Source: Mactromeris polynyma
Lineage: Eukaryota > Mollusca > Bivalvia > Venerida > Mactridae
NCBI GenBank assembly: GCA_032209605.1
Contig: JASFXZ010000005.1
Span: 19,148,860 to 19,212,859, forward strand
Reading direction: 5' to 3'
Length of the DNA stretch: 64,000 nt
Shown: positions 11,701 to 21,477 of the stretch, in pieces
How positions within the stretch are numbered: position 1 is the first letter of the stretch
Layout: each line of letters begins with the position of its first letter
The notes under the pieces: model-generated
Seen by the model: the letters and a program-made list of their open reading frames with translations, nothing else
The model's database searches: none
What the model was told of the DNA's origin: nothing
Translations under genes and position numbers: made by a program

Positions 11701-14700
11701 GATGATTTGAATAACAAACCTATTAAATACTGGTTCTGATTTCCTGTCTTTGTTTATCAAAACAATGAGTGATGAAGTCGAGCAAGGAATGCCACAGCCA
11801 AATGAAACAGCCACACGCCATGCACACTTACAAATGCAAAAATGACACAAGGGAAATACAAATGATCGGATAATATAGGATTATCGCCTAGCTGCGGTCA
11901 GTGGTAGACATTTGCTTATGTGATGTCAGAACGTGTATATTACTGATCTTCAAATCCAAAACAAAAGGAAATTGTACGATGTTTTACTTTGCCCATCGGT
12001 GCACTGCTATATATATGCTCTACATGTATCATATGTTGGCGAGTTGTATTTGTGTGATAATATAACAAGTGTGAGGGAGGTTCAGTGCCCTGTTAAAGCA
12101 GGTGTAAATCAAAATAAATTTTTGTCAAAATATTAATTAAAAGACAAAGAAGATAAGCTTTCTTTAACGTCGCATAAATTGATATCCATATTTCAGACGG
12201 TCAAAATTTGGATTTTACCATGCTTACCTCTGTTATTTGATGTAGTATATCGTTTTTTTGATGCTGTATTTTCATATGTGTCACTCCTTACACTTACGAT
12301 GAAATGTTTTGGTAAGAAGAACACGCTGCTTATCAAGACGAATATATGGATAACAGCAATCGATATGAACATAGTTTGTCTTGTAAAGCCATGATGATGT
12401 GCGATCTGTAAGAAAGGCATTATCCCAAATAAAAAAGGATTATTTAATGCTTCATCATGTGACATTCTATCAAAAAAATATTTGAAGGAACATGTCTGTG
12501 AAAAGATTTATACGTTTCATCGATCGGCTGGTTGTATGCATGTAAGTCGCGAAAAAGTTTAAATGTATTATGTTTAAGCACATATATAAAATAAAGAATT
12601 AGCATGTATGCAAAATACAATGCAGTCACAGATCATTTTATCACCTACCTTTACAACTAGCATAACAATCGACGAACTATCAAACGCTCCATTCAACAAA
12701 CCAACAACTGTCGAACTGCCAACGGTAAACAGATATGACACCTGCAAATCCAATACAAGAATTAGTTCGTCAGTTTATTCATACATTGCATACCCAATAG
12801 CTTCAAGGAAAACTGGCTGGTAAACTTCCCACGTAAGGATTTAAATAATCCGTTTTAGGTAAGAGGGGGATTGTGCCGGAGAGGTCATTGTCATTCCATT
12901 AAGAAGGAAGTATTAAATTTGTCTTTATGGGGAACGCCACATTCACAAAACAATGCCTCCCAACAGATCCAAGAAAAAAATCTTCAACACTTATCAATAA
13001 ATGTTTTCAATGAACAAACAATCCAATTCGATACACGGGATGGACGTGAATACATAAGATGTGTTTATACGAAAACGATCAATGTTCATGTCGAAAGAAA
13101 TCACCAATGACAAAAATGAAACAAAATGCAATTCAGGAGGTGTACTGCCATCGGGTTAAAACGAACGATGAAGGACGGATGTACTTGGTACAGGAACGCC
13201 ACATTCACAAGACAATGTTTCTTCACACAGCTTTCAGAGAAAATTCATCTCACAAAGCACTAGATAGTTGGTAAATTGTCAACAAATTGATGTATAAATC
13301 TGGAAATACCATCAGTACATCAGCTGTTCGCTTATTTTCGCATTTTATCCTCCACCTTGGGGATAAGAAGCCAATCAGAATCCTGCTTTCACTTTGGTTC
13401 CAGTCTGCGTACATACGCGCAAACTAGGACACAGAAACCAGTTCTGCTTGCTTACCATGTGACTCCTACCTTATGAATACCAGGCGAAAGCACGGGTCGC
13501 TATACATTTGGCAGCAAAAACACGTGTTTAAAATTTGTATCGTACGATGTCTCTAAAATCGGTTAATCTCAAAATTGCTTGCTTTGCATGTGGACCTTGT
13601 GCACACTAAACATGGTCCGATAAAGTGTGAACAAGCGTGTCACATTGTACCTTAGCTAACGCACTACTCAATTCATAACTGAAATCTGATGTAAACATAA
13701 TGCCAAGATTGTCAGAGGCTGAGAGAAATAGAGCTATTTTCAGTTAATGTGATTTGAACTCTGCCCTCAAAAAAGGCTTGACCCTTACCATTCGCTTAGT
13801 GCAGCCCACAATTGAATTGCTGCAGAGAACAGATATTCGGTCGCACGTTACACGAGGAACGCTAAATTCACAAGAAAATGCCTTTTCACACTGATTCTAA
13901 AGGACTCATCAACAAATGACACATTAGAAAATCAGGAGGTGAAATGAGTAACACTTATGGGACTGGGGAAGTACGCAATTGTCTGACTGATTATCAAAAG
14001 CAACCAAAGAGTGTAGGACGGAGCAAATAAAGGCGGAATAGAAGAGTTGCAATGGGGGGAATACCTTACAGGACAAGCTAAGAAAGCAAGTTGGCAACGG
14101 ACAGTATTATAACTGGCCAAGGCATTCTACAAAAGTAAAGGGGAACTAAATATTTAGCTAAAATATAAAGGAAATAATAGTCACAAACCGATTTACAGCC
14201 TTTGAACGAATTTCTATTTTTAGTAACGGTGACATTGATCTTTGACGGACCGAACCCATAAACACTCCCAAGCGAGCTCTCCACATGTTCTTACTATACA
14301 CCCAGTTTGCTGTCAATATGATCAACAAAACTAAAGTTATTCGCCGGAAACCAAATTGCTATTTTTAGTTATGGTCACCTTGGCCTCGGTCGGAACGAGT
14401 CCAAAAGCATTCCCAAGAGAGCTCTCCACATGTACTTACGATACCCCATGTTTGCTGTCACTATGATCAACGAAACAAAAGTTATTCGCCGGAAACCAAA
14501 TTTTTATTTTTAGTAACGGTGACCTTGACCTTTGGCGGACCAAAACCCAATAGCAATCCCAAGCGAGCTCTCTACATGTTCTTACTATACACAAAGTGAA
14601 TAGTTATCAATATATGGAAACACATAACATTTTTGCTATGTAAGTATTAAGTTGGTATAGGGATCGTTTTGTCCAGTATTTAAAAGCGAAATGCATCAAT

Positions 14701-15537
14701 AAAGGAAGTGAAATGTATACAAGAACTACTTGTTTACAGTTTGATATGCATGTTTCTATATTCTCAAGAATAAATTTATAATTCACCTGAATATTTGTGA
14801 TTATTATAGGTAATCCTCCGATACTGATGAAAGCAAGTCCAGGGAACATTAACCAAGGATTGTCCTTACTTATAAAAGCCATCAGTAAGGTTCCAAATTC
14901 AAACACAACACTAAAATGTCAATATTGTATATGTATAAGCATATGTTAATGATGACTTACGTCAGTGGATGGAGATATTCATGTACGACAAGTATGTTGT
15001 TTCTTTTGTTTTAAGAATTTTAACGGTAACCTATCGAGGGTCACACCTGATACGGACTTGTGCGTAGTAAAGTGAATATACCAATAGTTCTTACATGCAA
15101 TATTTAACAATATATAGAAATATAAACTTTACTTACAATGAAATAAGTCGAGTAATTCTTGTTCCAAACTTATAATTTATGAAACCAACCACGAGACTAC
15201 CTGTTCCCATCATTGCGCCAGCTATGGTGATACATAGTGCCAATTTTTCGTCTTGGAGTTTACATGGCTTCTGATATTCGTAGTTTGGTTTCGGTGTGTG
15301 TGTTGAACTTGTGTTTAACATTGTGGCAAATGTAAAGCTTGGTGTTATATTAGTTTCATTGGCCTTCATCTCGTCTTCACATAGATCAGAATAAATGCCT
15401 TCCTTCTTCAGTACAAAGCTTAAAGAACCCCAGCCGAAAACAATGCCACTGAACAAAAGACATTCCATAAATGCCCAAACAGCCATAAACCATTTCTTCC
15501 ATCCAAGATTCCCGTTACTTGTGTCTGATAAAACCAT
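5635..15537 (-). CDS. SLC43A3: SLC43A3-like transporter (equilibrative nucleobase transporter type), copy A, nine exons
   Basis: Plasma-membrane major facilitator. The vertebrate relative SLC43A3 (ENBT1) moves purine nucleobases by facilitated diffusion; its sisters SLC43A1/A2 carry neutral amino acids. Nine exons join in frame: 15137-15537, 14787-14910, 12649-12741, 12228-12405, 10897-11058, 10433-10534, 9868-10057, 6301-6421, 5635-5775, totalling 1512 nt (503 aa; human SLC43A3 is about 491). TM1 contains 'FGWGSLSFVLKKEG'. The TM1-TM2 outer loop has three N-glycosylation sequons (NET, NIT, NTS). 'NGAFDSSS' near residues 190-200 is the same string as in human SLC43A3 and unlike LAT3/LAT4. 'GTLNQYLT' and 'RAFLYSSGAAY' match later family blocks. 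The loop 'GALYDWQKRR' is an MFS motif A equivalent. The ATG has A at -3 and G at +4. Substrate is inferred from the family only. Confidence 0.93.
6301..6421 (-). CDS. SLC43A3: SLC43A3-like copy A, coding exon 8
   Basis: 121 nt: one base completing Thr, then 40 codons, FPSHYFGFLFGTMHFLSAMF through 'WSAAYVDGDFH' (TM11 and loop). Matches the FPSEHFGKLFG block of the family. Acceptor ACGTCAG, donor CAT|GTAAGT. The open frames visible here in other frames are shadows. Single copy here, tandemly duplicated in gene B. Confidence 0.92.
7975..9710 (+). repeat. Tandem bivalve-type repeat, three units of about 320 bp, with terminal hairpin
   Basis: Units begin 'aggcccatgatggccc' (7975), 'aaggcccgccgcctgacggc' (9089) and 'aaggcccgcccctgacggcc' (9410). 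Each continues with 'caccaaatatctaagctc' or a derivative. The array ends in 'acgatgcacgacgcacgatt', 'gacggacgacgg' and a hairpin at 9673-9702 (CTCACC..GAGCAC with GTGCTC..GGTGAG). Block B has one complete unit (36567-36980), so unit number changed after duplication. Confidence 0.85.
8287..9066 (+). mobile_element. Solo LTR of an LTR retrotransposon, 780 bp
   Basis: Begins TGTTC and ends GAACA (5-bp perfect inverted ends of TG..CA type), with a perfect 5-bp target duplication CACTA on both sides (8282-8286 and 9067-9071). An AATAAA signal lies near 8976. It interrupts unit 1 of the bivalve repeat. No internal coding region is present, so this is the product of LTR-LTR recombination. Superfamily not decided. 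Confidence 0.85.
9868..10057 (-). CDS. SLC43A3: SLC43A3-like copy A, coding exon 7
   Basis: 190 nt encoding TM9-TM10: DGKSPLFRELMPSVLPMSM through 'YRAFLYSSGAAYIRN'. Acceptor ATTTCAG. The donor AC|GTACGC was chosen because it alone gives the phase needed to continue into 'FPSHYFG' of exon 8. The open frame runs past this donor to a TGA in the intron. Confidence 0.88.
10433..10534 (-). CDS. SLC43A3: SLC43A3-like copy A, coding exon 6
   Basis: 102 nt: VSYFTDVCYYTMLGGIVGS then VVTGALYDWQKRRYE, i.e. TM8 plus the second motif-A-like loop. Acceptor ATTCCAG, donor GAAG|GTTTGA (weak, but the phase is exactly right for exon 7). No open reading frame of normal search length covers it; it was found by splice-site reading. 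Confidence 0.9.
10897..11058 (-). CDS. SLC43A3: SLC43A3-like copy A, coding exon 5
   Basis: 162 nt. Completes a Gly codon, then AQTKQDIPTLKRCFLHPKYL leading into TM7 and 'YFLGTLNQYLTRLL', equivalent to the human FIGTLNSLLT block. Acceptor TTTGTAG, donor CAAG|GTATGT. Confidence 0.92.
12228..12405 (-). CDS. SLC43A3: SLC43A3-like copy A, coding exon 4
   Basis: 178 nt, 59 codons plus one base. Begins IAHHHGFTRQTMFISIAV (end of TM5 and TM6), then the start of the cytoplasmic loop (TYENTASKKRY). Acceptor CTTACAG, donor AGAG|GTAAGC. Confidence 0.92.
12649..12741 (-). CDS. SLC43A3: SLC43A3-like copy A, coding exon 3
   Basis: 93 nt, exactly 31 codons, residues 176-206. Reads VSYLFTVGSSTVVGLLNGAF then DSSSIVMLVVK, the most diagnostic SLC43A3 stretch. 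Acceptor TTGCAG, donor AAG|GTAGGT; phase 0 at both ends. Confidence 0.93.
12880..13920 (+). repeat. Intron 2 segment with three spaced copies of a 25-bp motif
   Basis: 'GGAACGCCACATTCACAA' and close forms occur at 12930, 13193 and 13856, with a degenerate copy at 5943. All are kept in block B (e.g. 40204 and 40468). The context around each copy is only weakly alike. No open frame of note. It may be a degraded dispersed repeat. Confidence 0.55.
14205..14600 (+). repeat. Minisatellite of about 144-bp units, three units (copy A)
   Basis: Units contain 'tagtaacggtgaccttgacc', 'cccaagcgagctctc' and 'gtcaatatgatcaacgaaac'. Three units lie here in intron 2; block B has about five (46320-46995). The unit is of the 'gtgaccttgacctttg' type common in bivalve genomes. 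Confidence 0.8.
14787..14910 (-). CDS. SLC43A3: SLC43A3-like copy A, coding exon 2
   Basis: 124 nt, residues 134-175 (TM3-TM4; 'PWLMFPGLAFISIGGLP'). Acceptor TTTTAG; the first base completes the Phe codon begun in exon 1. Donor CAG|GTGAAT, phase 0. Confidence 0.92.
15137..15537 (-). CDS. SLC43A3: SLC43A3-like copy A, coding exon 1
   Basis: Encodes residues 1-133, starting MVLSDTSNGNLG: cytoplasmic N-terminus, TM1, glycosylated outer loop, TM2 and the 'KFGTRITRL' motif-A-like loop. Ends after two bases of a codon at a GTAAGT donor. The upstream in-frame ATG seen in copy B is lost here through a 1-nt indel, so the conserved inner ATG is preferred as start. Confidence 0.93.
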
Positions 15538-16154
15538 GATTCTATAGTTTTGAAAAGAAATATCTAAGTATTACACATGCTAATAAAAATGTTTTCACTG
15601 TATTTACACTTCTAGGCTTGCACATCTAATAGAATGATAAAACAAAGTAAATATTTCTTGTTAATAATCAATCGGTCATTATCATTTCCGAATAAGCTCC
15701 AATAGCTATTACTTAATTTATAACACATAGTCACATCCAAATAGATCATACCAGTTATATGAGCAAACTTTTTTGTCAGCATTTTAATACACTACATTGT
15801 TAGTTTCAGAATACGATAATTGAACTGAAAAGTTGTATTCGTTTCAAGGTGAGAAAGGGTACCACAAGAATGCACAAATAAAAGTAAGCAAAACGGAAAT
15901 TCATATACAAAGCCCTGACAAAACAGAGACTTCCCAGTGCAAATGCGGAGGGTTACAAATATATTTATTTCATTATTCACTGCATCAAGTAGGCGAAATG
16001 TGAATTAAGCAATTATACTTCATATACACGAAACAATGAAACTGAAATTAACGTTATTGCTTGATAAACCTCGTTTGACTCTTATGTTTTAAGACGTTTC
16101 TTCGATATTTAGTACTTTAAAGTACTTTATATCAACGAATGTTAAGGTGAATCA

Positions 16155-16268
16155 GAGTTTTTAAATCTAGCTGTACAAAGCGTATTAAAAGTGTGTTATG
16201 TTTAGAATGGTCTGTATGCGGAGTTCTTTTAATCTAGCTGTACAAAGTGTAGTTAAAGTGTGATATGG
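16155..16268. repeat. Two-unit repeat upstream of gene A
   Basis: 'aatctagctgtacaaag' occurs twice about 67 bases apart, followed each time by 'gtgtgttatg' or 'gtgtgatatg'. Kept in block B at about 56445-56550, where the hAT insertion has moved it 7.9 kb away from the gene. Confidence 0.65.
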
Positions 16269-16281
16269 TTAATACTCAAAA

Positions 16282-16289
16282 TGACGTCA
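16282..16289. promoter_or_regulatory. Perfect CRE palindrome upstream of gene A
   Basis: TGACGTCA, the full CREB/ATF site, about 745 bases upstream of the start codon and conserved in block B at 56566-56573. A match of eight bases can occur by chance; its use is inferred only. Confidence 0.35.
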
Positions 16290-16601
16290 TTCAGCATAAA
16301 CAAGGACACATTTCTCTCTATTGTGTTAAAGGTTTTATAACACAACTTAATCCTCATTTAGTATACTCGTAAAATTTTCGTTTCGTTTTCTCGATATTTT
16401 TTTTTTTTTTTAATTTATTTCTATTTGTCTTTATTTTGAATCCCCTTGACCTATCAACAGTATTTATTATGTTTACTTATTAACTGCATTTTTTTGCGAT
16501 TGACTACATAAGGTGTACTATTTTGTGGTTATTTCGCATTCTGATGTTAATATTTTAGTTAATTAGAGCATGGTCAGACTGAGGCTACTTGTATCTTTGT
16601 T

Positions 16602-16743
16602 TGAAAATTTCATAAACATATTGACATTATTTGTTTGTAGCCGCAGATTGAAGGTTCTTGCCACCTGAAATAAGTTGAAAACGGAAATAACCACCAACAT
16701 AATGACTACAAACAAATAATGTCAATATTCTTATGAAATTTCA
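16602..16743. repeat. Foldback element with 38-bp arms
   Basis: Left arm 16602-16640 (ends 'cattatttgtttgtag') and right arm 16706-16743 (starts 'ctacaaacaaataatg') are near-perfect inverted copies, with a 65-base centre. No clear target duplication. Just outside the duplicated block. Confidence 0.7.
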
Positions 16744-17092
16744 AAAAATAAAACCCACCTGTCGTAAAGAGTTCCGGCCTGTATCAGCTCGGGCGCGTTC
16801 TTCTACAGTCATTCTCACCATGTTTTGTGTTTTTCAAAAAGGATTTTCATCAGCAATAACAAAAGTGTACACGAACACGTGCAAATATGTGTCCATGCCC
16901 CCGCACGTGCAAAACGTGCTATAAACGTCAATACGCCTAATACGATTAATTTCATAGCGAGCCGGCTAAAAAAATCAATAATTCGCTGCATTACCTGTCC
17001 AAATATCGGTATGTGAAATTTTGTGTGAATACATGCATTATTAGAAAAATAATAATACAATATAAACTGACCGATTAGGAATTTTGTTGTGT

Positions 17093-17193
17093 GTATATTT
17101 AATCAAGCCCCACATTTCTGATCCATACAGTAATATTTGGACAATTTTTGCATCCAATAATTTAATAAATAAACTTTTTGACATGGGCATTAA
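17093..17193 (-). pseudogene. LINE reverse transcriptase C-terminal scrap
   Basis: The minus strand reads 'DAKIVQILLYGSEMWG', the conserved block after the palm of non-LTR retrotransposon polymerases. Only about 100 bases remain before the TTAA element interrupts. The same scrap, without the interruption, lies at 57728-57822. Confidence 0.7.
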
Positions 17194-17836
17194 AGGTGCT
17201 GAACTCCAGATTGACGAGCGAGCAAAAAAAAAGAAAATTGTCAAATATTTACAAAATCTTGATATTGTTGCACGTAAAGCTCTAAAACATTATTACTTTC
17301 ATTCATCATTACTTGCGAAACATTGTCATAGCGTAGTTTTTCGTATTTTTCCATCGAAAATTTTACTAGGGTTAGTCTACCCTGTAAATCTAAAAATAGA
17401 ACCGTAAACATTGAGCTCATGCACATTCGGAACGCCTCTGTCATTCAAACAATTCATCAGCGCAAAGAAAAGAATAAATGCAGTAAACAAGGTAGCTATA
17501 AGTCACTTACTATTTATTTGCACGCAACGAAAATAAATAATCACTGAACAATTATCTCCTCGATGTCAGTAGTGGATCACGCCATTGTGTATGTTTATTT
17601 TGCAAATTGATCATGTGACTCGTGAGGTGCATGCTGGATGGAAACTCCGCGGTATTTTTAAACTGGAAAACTCCGATTGCTCGATATTACGACGGCGATT
17701 TAATTAGCTTAATTGCTTTAAATTATTCAAATATTCACCATCTACAGCTTTTATTTACGTGTATGATGATACAACTACACATATTTTGCGGAATTGCAAA
17801 AACGACGATTTGTTTTCAATCTGGAGTTCAGCACCT
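17194..17836. mobile_element. TTAA-target MITE, 643 bp, with empty site at 57819
   Basis: Inverted ends AGGTGCTGAACTCCAGATTG, exact on both sides, flanked by TTAA (17190-17193 and 17837-17840). The paralogous sequence at 57811-57830 is uninterrupted and has one TTAA. TTAA duplications point to the piggyBac or Kolobok superfamilies. No transposase; the open frames inside are shadows. Confidence 0.87.
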
Positions 17837-17840
17837 TTAA

Positions 17841-19063
17841 CCCTTTACTCCATAGACCTCTAGTCCATTTACCTACTGTATGCTGATAAGACACTGGTCA
17901 CATAGCCTACTCTATCTCCATACAGGTTATTGGAAAATAATTGGTGATTGAAACCTGTATATTTAAACATGAAATAACAGTGTAAAGTTTTGGTTTAATG
18001 ACTTTTATATGAATGTAAAAGTTTTAGGGAATTAAATTTTCTGTATAATGATGTAAATTTTATTATTGTGGGTTAAAAATTATAGAAGATAAAGAAAATT
18101 ATAATTTGAGATACACATACACTTTGTGTATTTCTAAAAAAATTGTGGTGAAATTGGGTTTATAATCCCAATAGAACATATTAATTAGCAATTATAATTA
18201 TTTATATATGAACAAAGATTATACTGCAGTCACCATTTTAGTAAATATTTATATTTTGTTATAAAATGAATTTATTCAAGCAAAATCTATGTTCAAACAC
18301 AAATGCGGATTTACTAATACAGTTACATTGGCGTATGTTGGCACATGTAAATAAAACAAAAAATCCTTAATGTTAACATTGACTCTAGTATTCTCACAGC
18401 TAATGATAATTGACATTAATAAACATATATTTCTTATGGTTCATTTAATCTGATTGGCTTATGCTAATTGTTTTGCAATTCATAAGCCACGCCCTAGACA
18501 GAAGATTAGTCCTACTGGTCACTAAACTGCCCCAGCTGTGTCAGCTGTAAAAACATAAGAGTCATAAAACCCCAGGAGGTCTTTATTATGTGTTAATTCA
18601 TATGGCTATTTCCTGTTTGATATAATTAATCCCAATCTTTGATCTCAATTTGTAATTCACAACGTGGCTGCAACTGTCATCCAAAAATATTTACTTCAAA
18701 GACTTAGCCAGCGACTTCAAACATCTTTGATGTTTATTCTTGTTGAAAATTAAATTGATGTCACAAGAATTGCAACACAGACAATAAGTACCTGGAGTTG
18801 AACTACTTTAATATTGCTTATGTGCTAGTCAAATTTTCAGAAAATAGCAGACTTGTGTACACAAAAAATGTCATGATGACGTATTGCTCGCGTGATTTAC
18901 ATCCTTTGTTTGGTCGATATTTACACCTTTTTAAAGATTATTAAACCCAGATTGTTTTTCACAGCAGTCTTTCAAACTATTTAATTGGTGTGGAAATGGA
19001 TTAATACAATTAAACTTTGATGAAAATATCAGAATTGAAGTGGAAAATTACCGACTTGTTTAG
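17841..19063 (+). repeat. Repeat X, about 1.2 kb, copy 1
   Basis: Begins 'ccctttactccatagacctc' and ends near 'gacttgtttagaaatagtg'. It recurs in the same orientation at 57823-59092 and inverted in two pieces at 59566-59846 and 61337-61742. No coding frame recognised. Its class is unknown. Confidence 0.8.
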
Positions 19064-19264
19064 AAATAGTGATGATGAAATCGTACTCTGTGAAAATTTC
19101 TTTACATGGGATTGTTTGATCGCTGTTTTTGGAATAACTTTCAATATCAACCATATGATTTTATTGAGGATTTAACATCTTAAAAGGCTGATTTTTACAT
19201 TGGGGTAAGTTTAATTAAGATACTTGTAGTTAAAATCGAATTATAGCGGTTTGAAAACAAGTGA

Positions 19265-19356
19265 GTGAAAACGCGTGATCATGGAGATACGATTAGGGCG
19301 TGAAATCGAGTGATCATGGAGATACGATTAGGGCGTGAAAACGCGTGATCAAGGAG
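19265..19356 (+). repeat. 35-bp minisatellite, 2.6 units
   Basis: Units start at 19265, 19300 and 19335 with 'gtgaaaacgcgtgatcatgg' or a one-base variant. Only in this copy of the repeat cluster. Confidence 0.8.
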
Positions 19357-19700
19357 TAAATATTTCGGCGCAGCCGTACTAACATGGTTTTTCTATTTGC
19401 ATATCAGTGTTGTGTAAACCAATCAAATCTTACGTTAACCACCGAGGCAATTTCTCTTCAACCGAACAACGTTTGTAACATTGACGCGGATTGGTTAACC
19501 TTTCGATAAAGTGTACGTCACCTTGCCGAAATTCACTGAATTTCGGTGAATTTATCGTAAAGTTTTTTTGGATCTGGAGTTACCTGCAATCGTGACATCT
19601 CGGCATTTTTTTCTGTTGCACAACAAATCTTAACCTTCAAATTGAACCGACCATCTTTTTTAAAGATATTTCTTGTTTAACCGTATTTTGTTACATTTTA
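19357..19700 (+). repeat. Dispersed repeat shared with 57268-57605
   Basis: 'tttcggcgcagccgtactaa' and the next 330 bases match 57268-57605 almost base for base. The order relative to repeat X is reversed between the two places, so the cluster was shuffled, not simply copied. No gene recognised. Confidence 0.75.
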
Positions 19701-19789
19701 TACGATTTAATGAAGATAAATTATACTCGTTTTGCTTTTTTAGCATTATTTGTGCCATTCTATGAAAAGACAGTTTGGTGCTGAAAAAT

Positions 19790-20870
19790 TATCCTACGTA
19801 CGAAAATCCATTAACACTTTGACGTTGGTTTTCATTATAAGTCCATGTTTCATGGTGGGATAAATTTGACCATTTTTAAATACTAATATTTTATATTTGT
19901 TTATATTTACAGACAATGTCAAATCGTTACAATATTTAGATAATATATTAAGTTGTTGTTGTAGACCATTAACTGTATCAGTAGTCAAAGCAACATCATC
20001 AGCATAAAGGAATAGCAGCATTTGAGCAATTTCAGGAGCTAACTGTATGCCAGCAATACCGTTAGTTGCAAGAGCGTCGTGCAATTCGTTTATAAATTTA
20101 GAGAACAAAATTGGACTTAAGTTACAGCCCTGCGGACAATTAAACATACCACTATAGTCTGAATCACTTTTGACACTGGCTAACTGAATTATATATACTT
20201 TACATGATTTTCAAAAGGTTACCTTTTACACCATGACGAATTAATACTAAGTATAATTTTGATCTATCGATACTATCTAAAGCATTTTTAAGACTTCATA
20301 CAATTGTCCGCGTTTTTGACGTAGGATTTTGTTTGCTAAAGAGTACAAAATAAAACCATTATCAATTGTTGAATATAAAGCAGAAAACCAGCGTGTGCTT
20401 CAGTTAATCTGTCGAATGCATTAGCAAAAAAGTAAGGCGTTTATTTAAGATGCGTGTATACATTTTACTTAACATTTTCAAAATGGCTATTCCCTGATAG
20501 TTATCAGGACTATTAATGGAGCATTTTATGTACAGGTACAAGTTCAGAAATATACCACTTTTCAGGAAATATACCACTGGAGAATATACTAATAGAATGC
20601 GTATATACACTCACCCAAAGTTCTAATGCATCATATTTAAATTTGTTATAATATTTTTAATTATGTACTAAATAATATGAAAATTATGATTAAGCATTAT
20701 TTTGTTTAAAACCTTTCGCAAATTTTTATTCGATGTAAAGTGCAGCCATGCAGAACGAATGATCGAATTTCGGTATTTTTGACTTGCTGCTTTTACTTGG
20801 CTGTCTTTCATATGATTTATTTTTCTAATTGTGTTGTTTTGTGTTACAGTTGTTAATAAAAACATTATGT
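19790..20870 (-). pseudogene. Decayed non-LTR retrotransposon reverse transcriptase
   Basis: Read on the minus strand, 20870 to 19790. The first block 'PDNYQGIAILKMLSKMYTRI' (about 20440-20510) is the usual N-terminal RT motif, preceded in another frame by 'WYISELVPVHK'. Then come 'CPQGCNLSPILFS' and the catalytic 'FLYADDVAL' near 20000-20140, followed by 'LSVNINKYKILVFKNG'. At least one frameshift and several stops separate the blocks, so it is dead. Neither ends nor target duplication were found. Confidence 0.82.
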
Positions 20871-21282
20871 TTTGCGTGAAAAATGGTCCAAAAGAAATAT
20901 GGGAGGGCTATTTGTCCATTTAAATGATGAAAAATAGTATGCCCTTTCATTAATGTGGCTAAAATTGCATTTCCTGTAGGACTAGAAGTAAAATAGTGTG
21001 TACTCTTAAAGATAATTAATTGAATCTAACAACGGCGTTATTTATGTGAGCTTGTTACACGAGATTTCCACGTGGATCCAAGTAAAAATTGTGAATTTTA
21101 AAACACCGGAAGTGGAACCGGAAGAGTCCGCGCCCTTCGTCTTGACACCAGTTAAGGGGACTCGTGTAATGCTGCGAGTAGGCAGAACATCATAAAACAC
21201 AGGTGCCTAGCACACCCCAACCCTATTTTCAGCATACAGGGATTGCAATTGATAATGTTAGAAGATGTCTTTGCATTCAATG
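20871..21282. other. No feature seen
   Basis: AT-rich, except for a short GC-richer stretch near 21060-21180. No open frame, repeat or RNA gene could be supported. Confidence 0.5.
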
Positions 21283-21477
21283 TCTGTATATTGCAGCTAC
21301 TGAGTTGATTGATTGCCTTCTGCCCCATATGCAACACATGAGGGGCGTCTGTATATTGCAGCTACTGAGTGGATTGATTGCCTTCTGCCCCATATGCAAC
21401 ACATGAGGGGCGTCTGTATATTGCAGCTACTGAGTGGATTGATGGCCTTCTGCCCAATATGCAACACATGAGGGGCG
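21283..21477 (+). repeat. Three perfect-length 65-bp tandem units
   Basis: Units start at 21283, 21348 and 21413 with 'tctgtatattgcagctactg'; only a few substitutions separate them. The frame is open through parts of the units, but 65 is not a multiple of three, so a coding role is unlikely. Confidence 0.9.

Larger units (their letters stand above)
76..16398. repeat. Segmental duplication, block A
   Basis: This stretch is colinear with 29282-56678 and nearly identical to it wherever both are present. Homology begins at 'tgttacattg' (about 76 and 29282) and fades at 'gttttctcgatat' (about 16398 and 56678). It includes the whole SLC43A3-like gene, about 5 kb 3' of it and about 0.9 kb 5' of it. 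Block A lacks the large insertions of block B but has its own extras at 2.5-5.2 kb and 8.3-9.4 kb. Either a tandem duplication or two allelic haplotypes placed side by side by an assembler would explain it. Confidence 0.93.
15538..16398 (-). other. 5' flank of gene A
   Basis: About 860 bases upstream of the ATG, nearly identical to 47936-48415 plus 56296-56678 of block B. No TATA box can be assigned, and a 5' non-coding exon cannot be excluded. It holds a two-unit repeat and a perfect CRE (listed separately). Confidence 0.6.

Noticed and set aside
17084..17407. A 107-codon plus-strand frame
   Set aside because: It starts in a LINE scrap read on the wrong strand and runs into a TTAA MITE; the empty site at 57819 shows that the second half was inserted.
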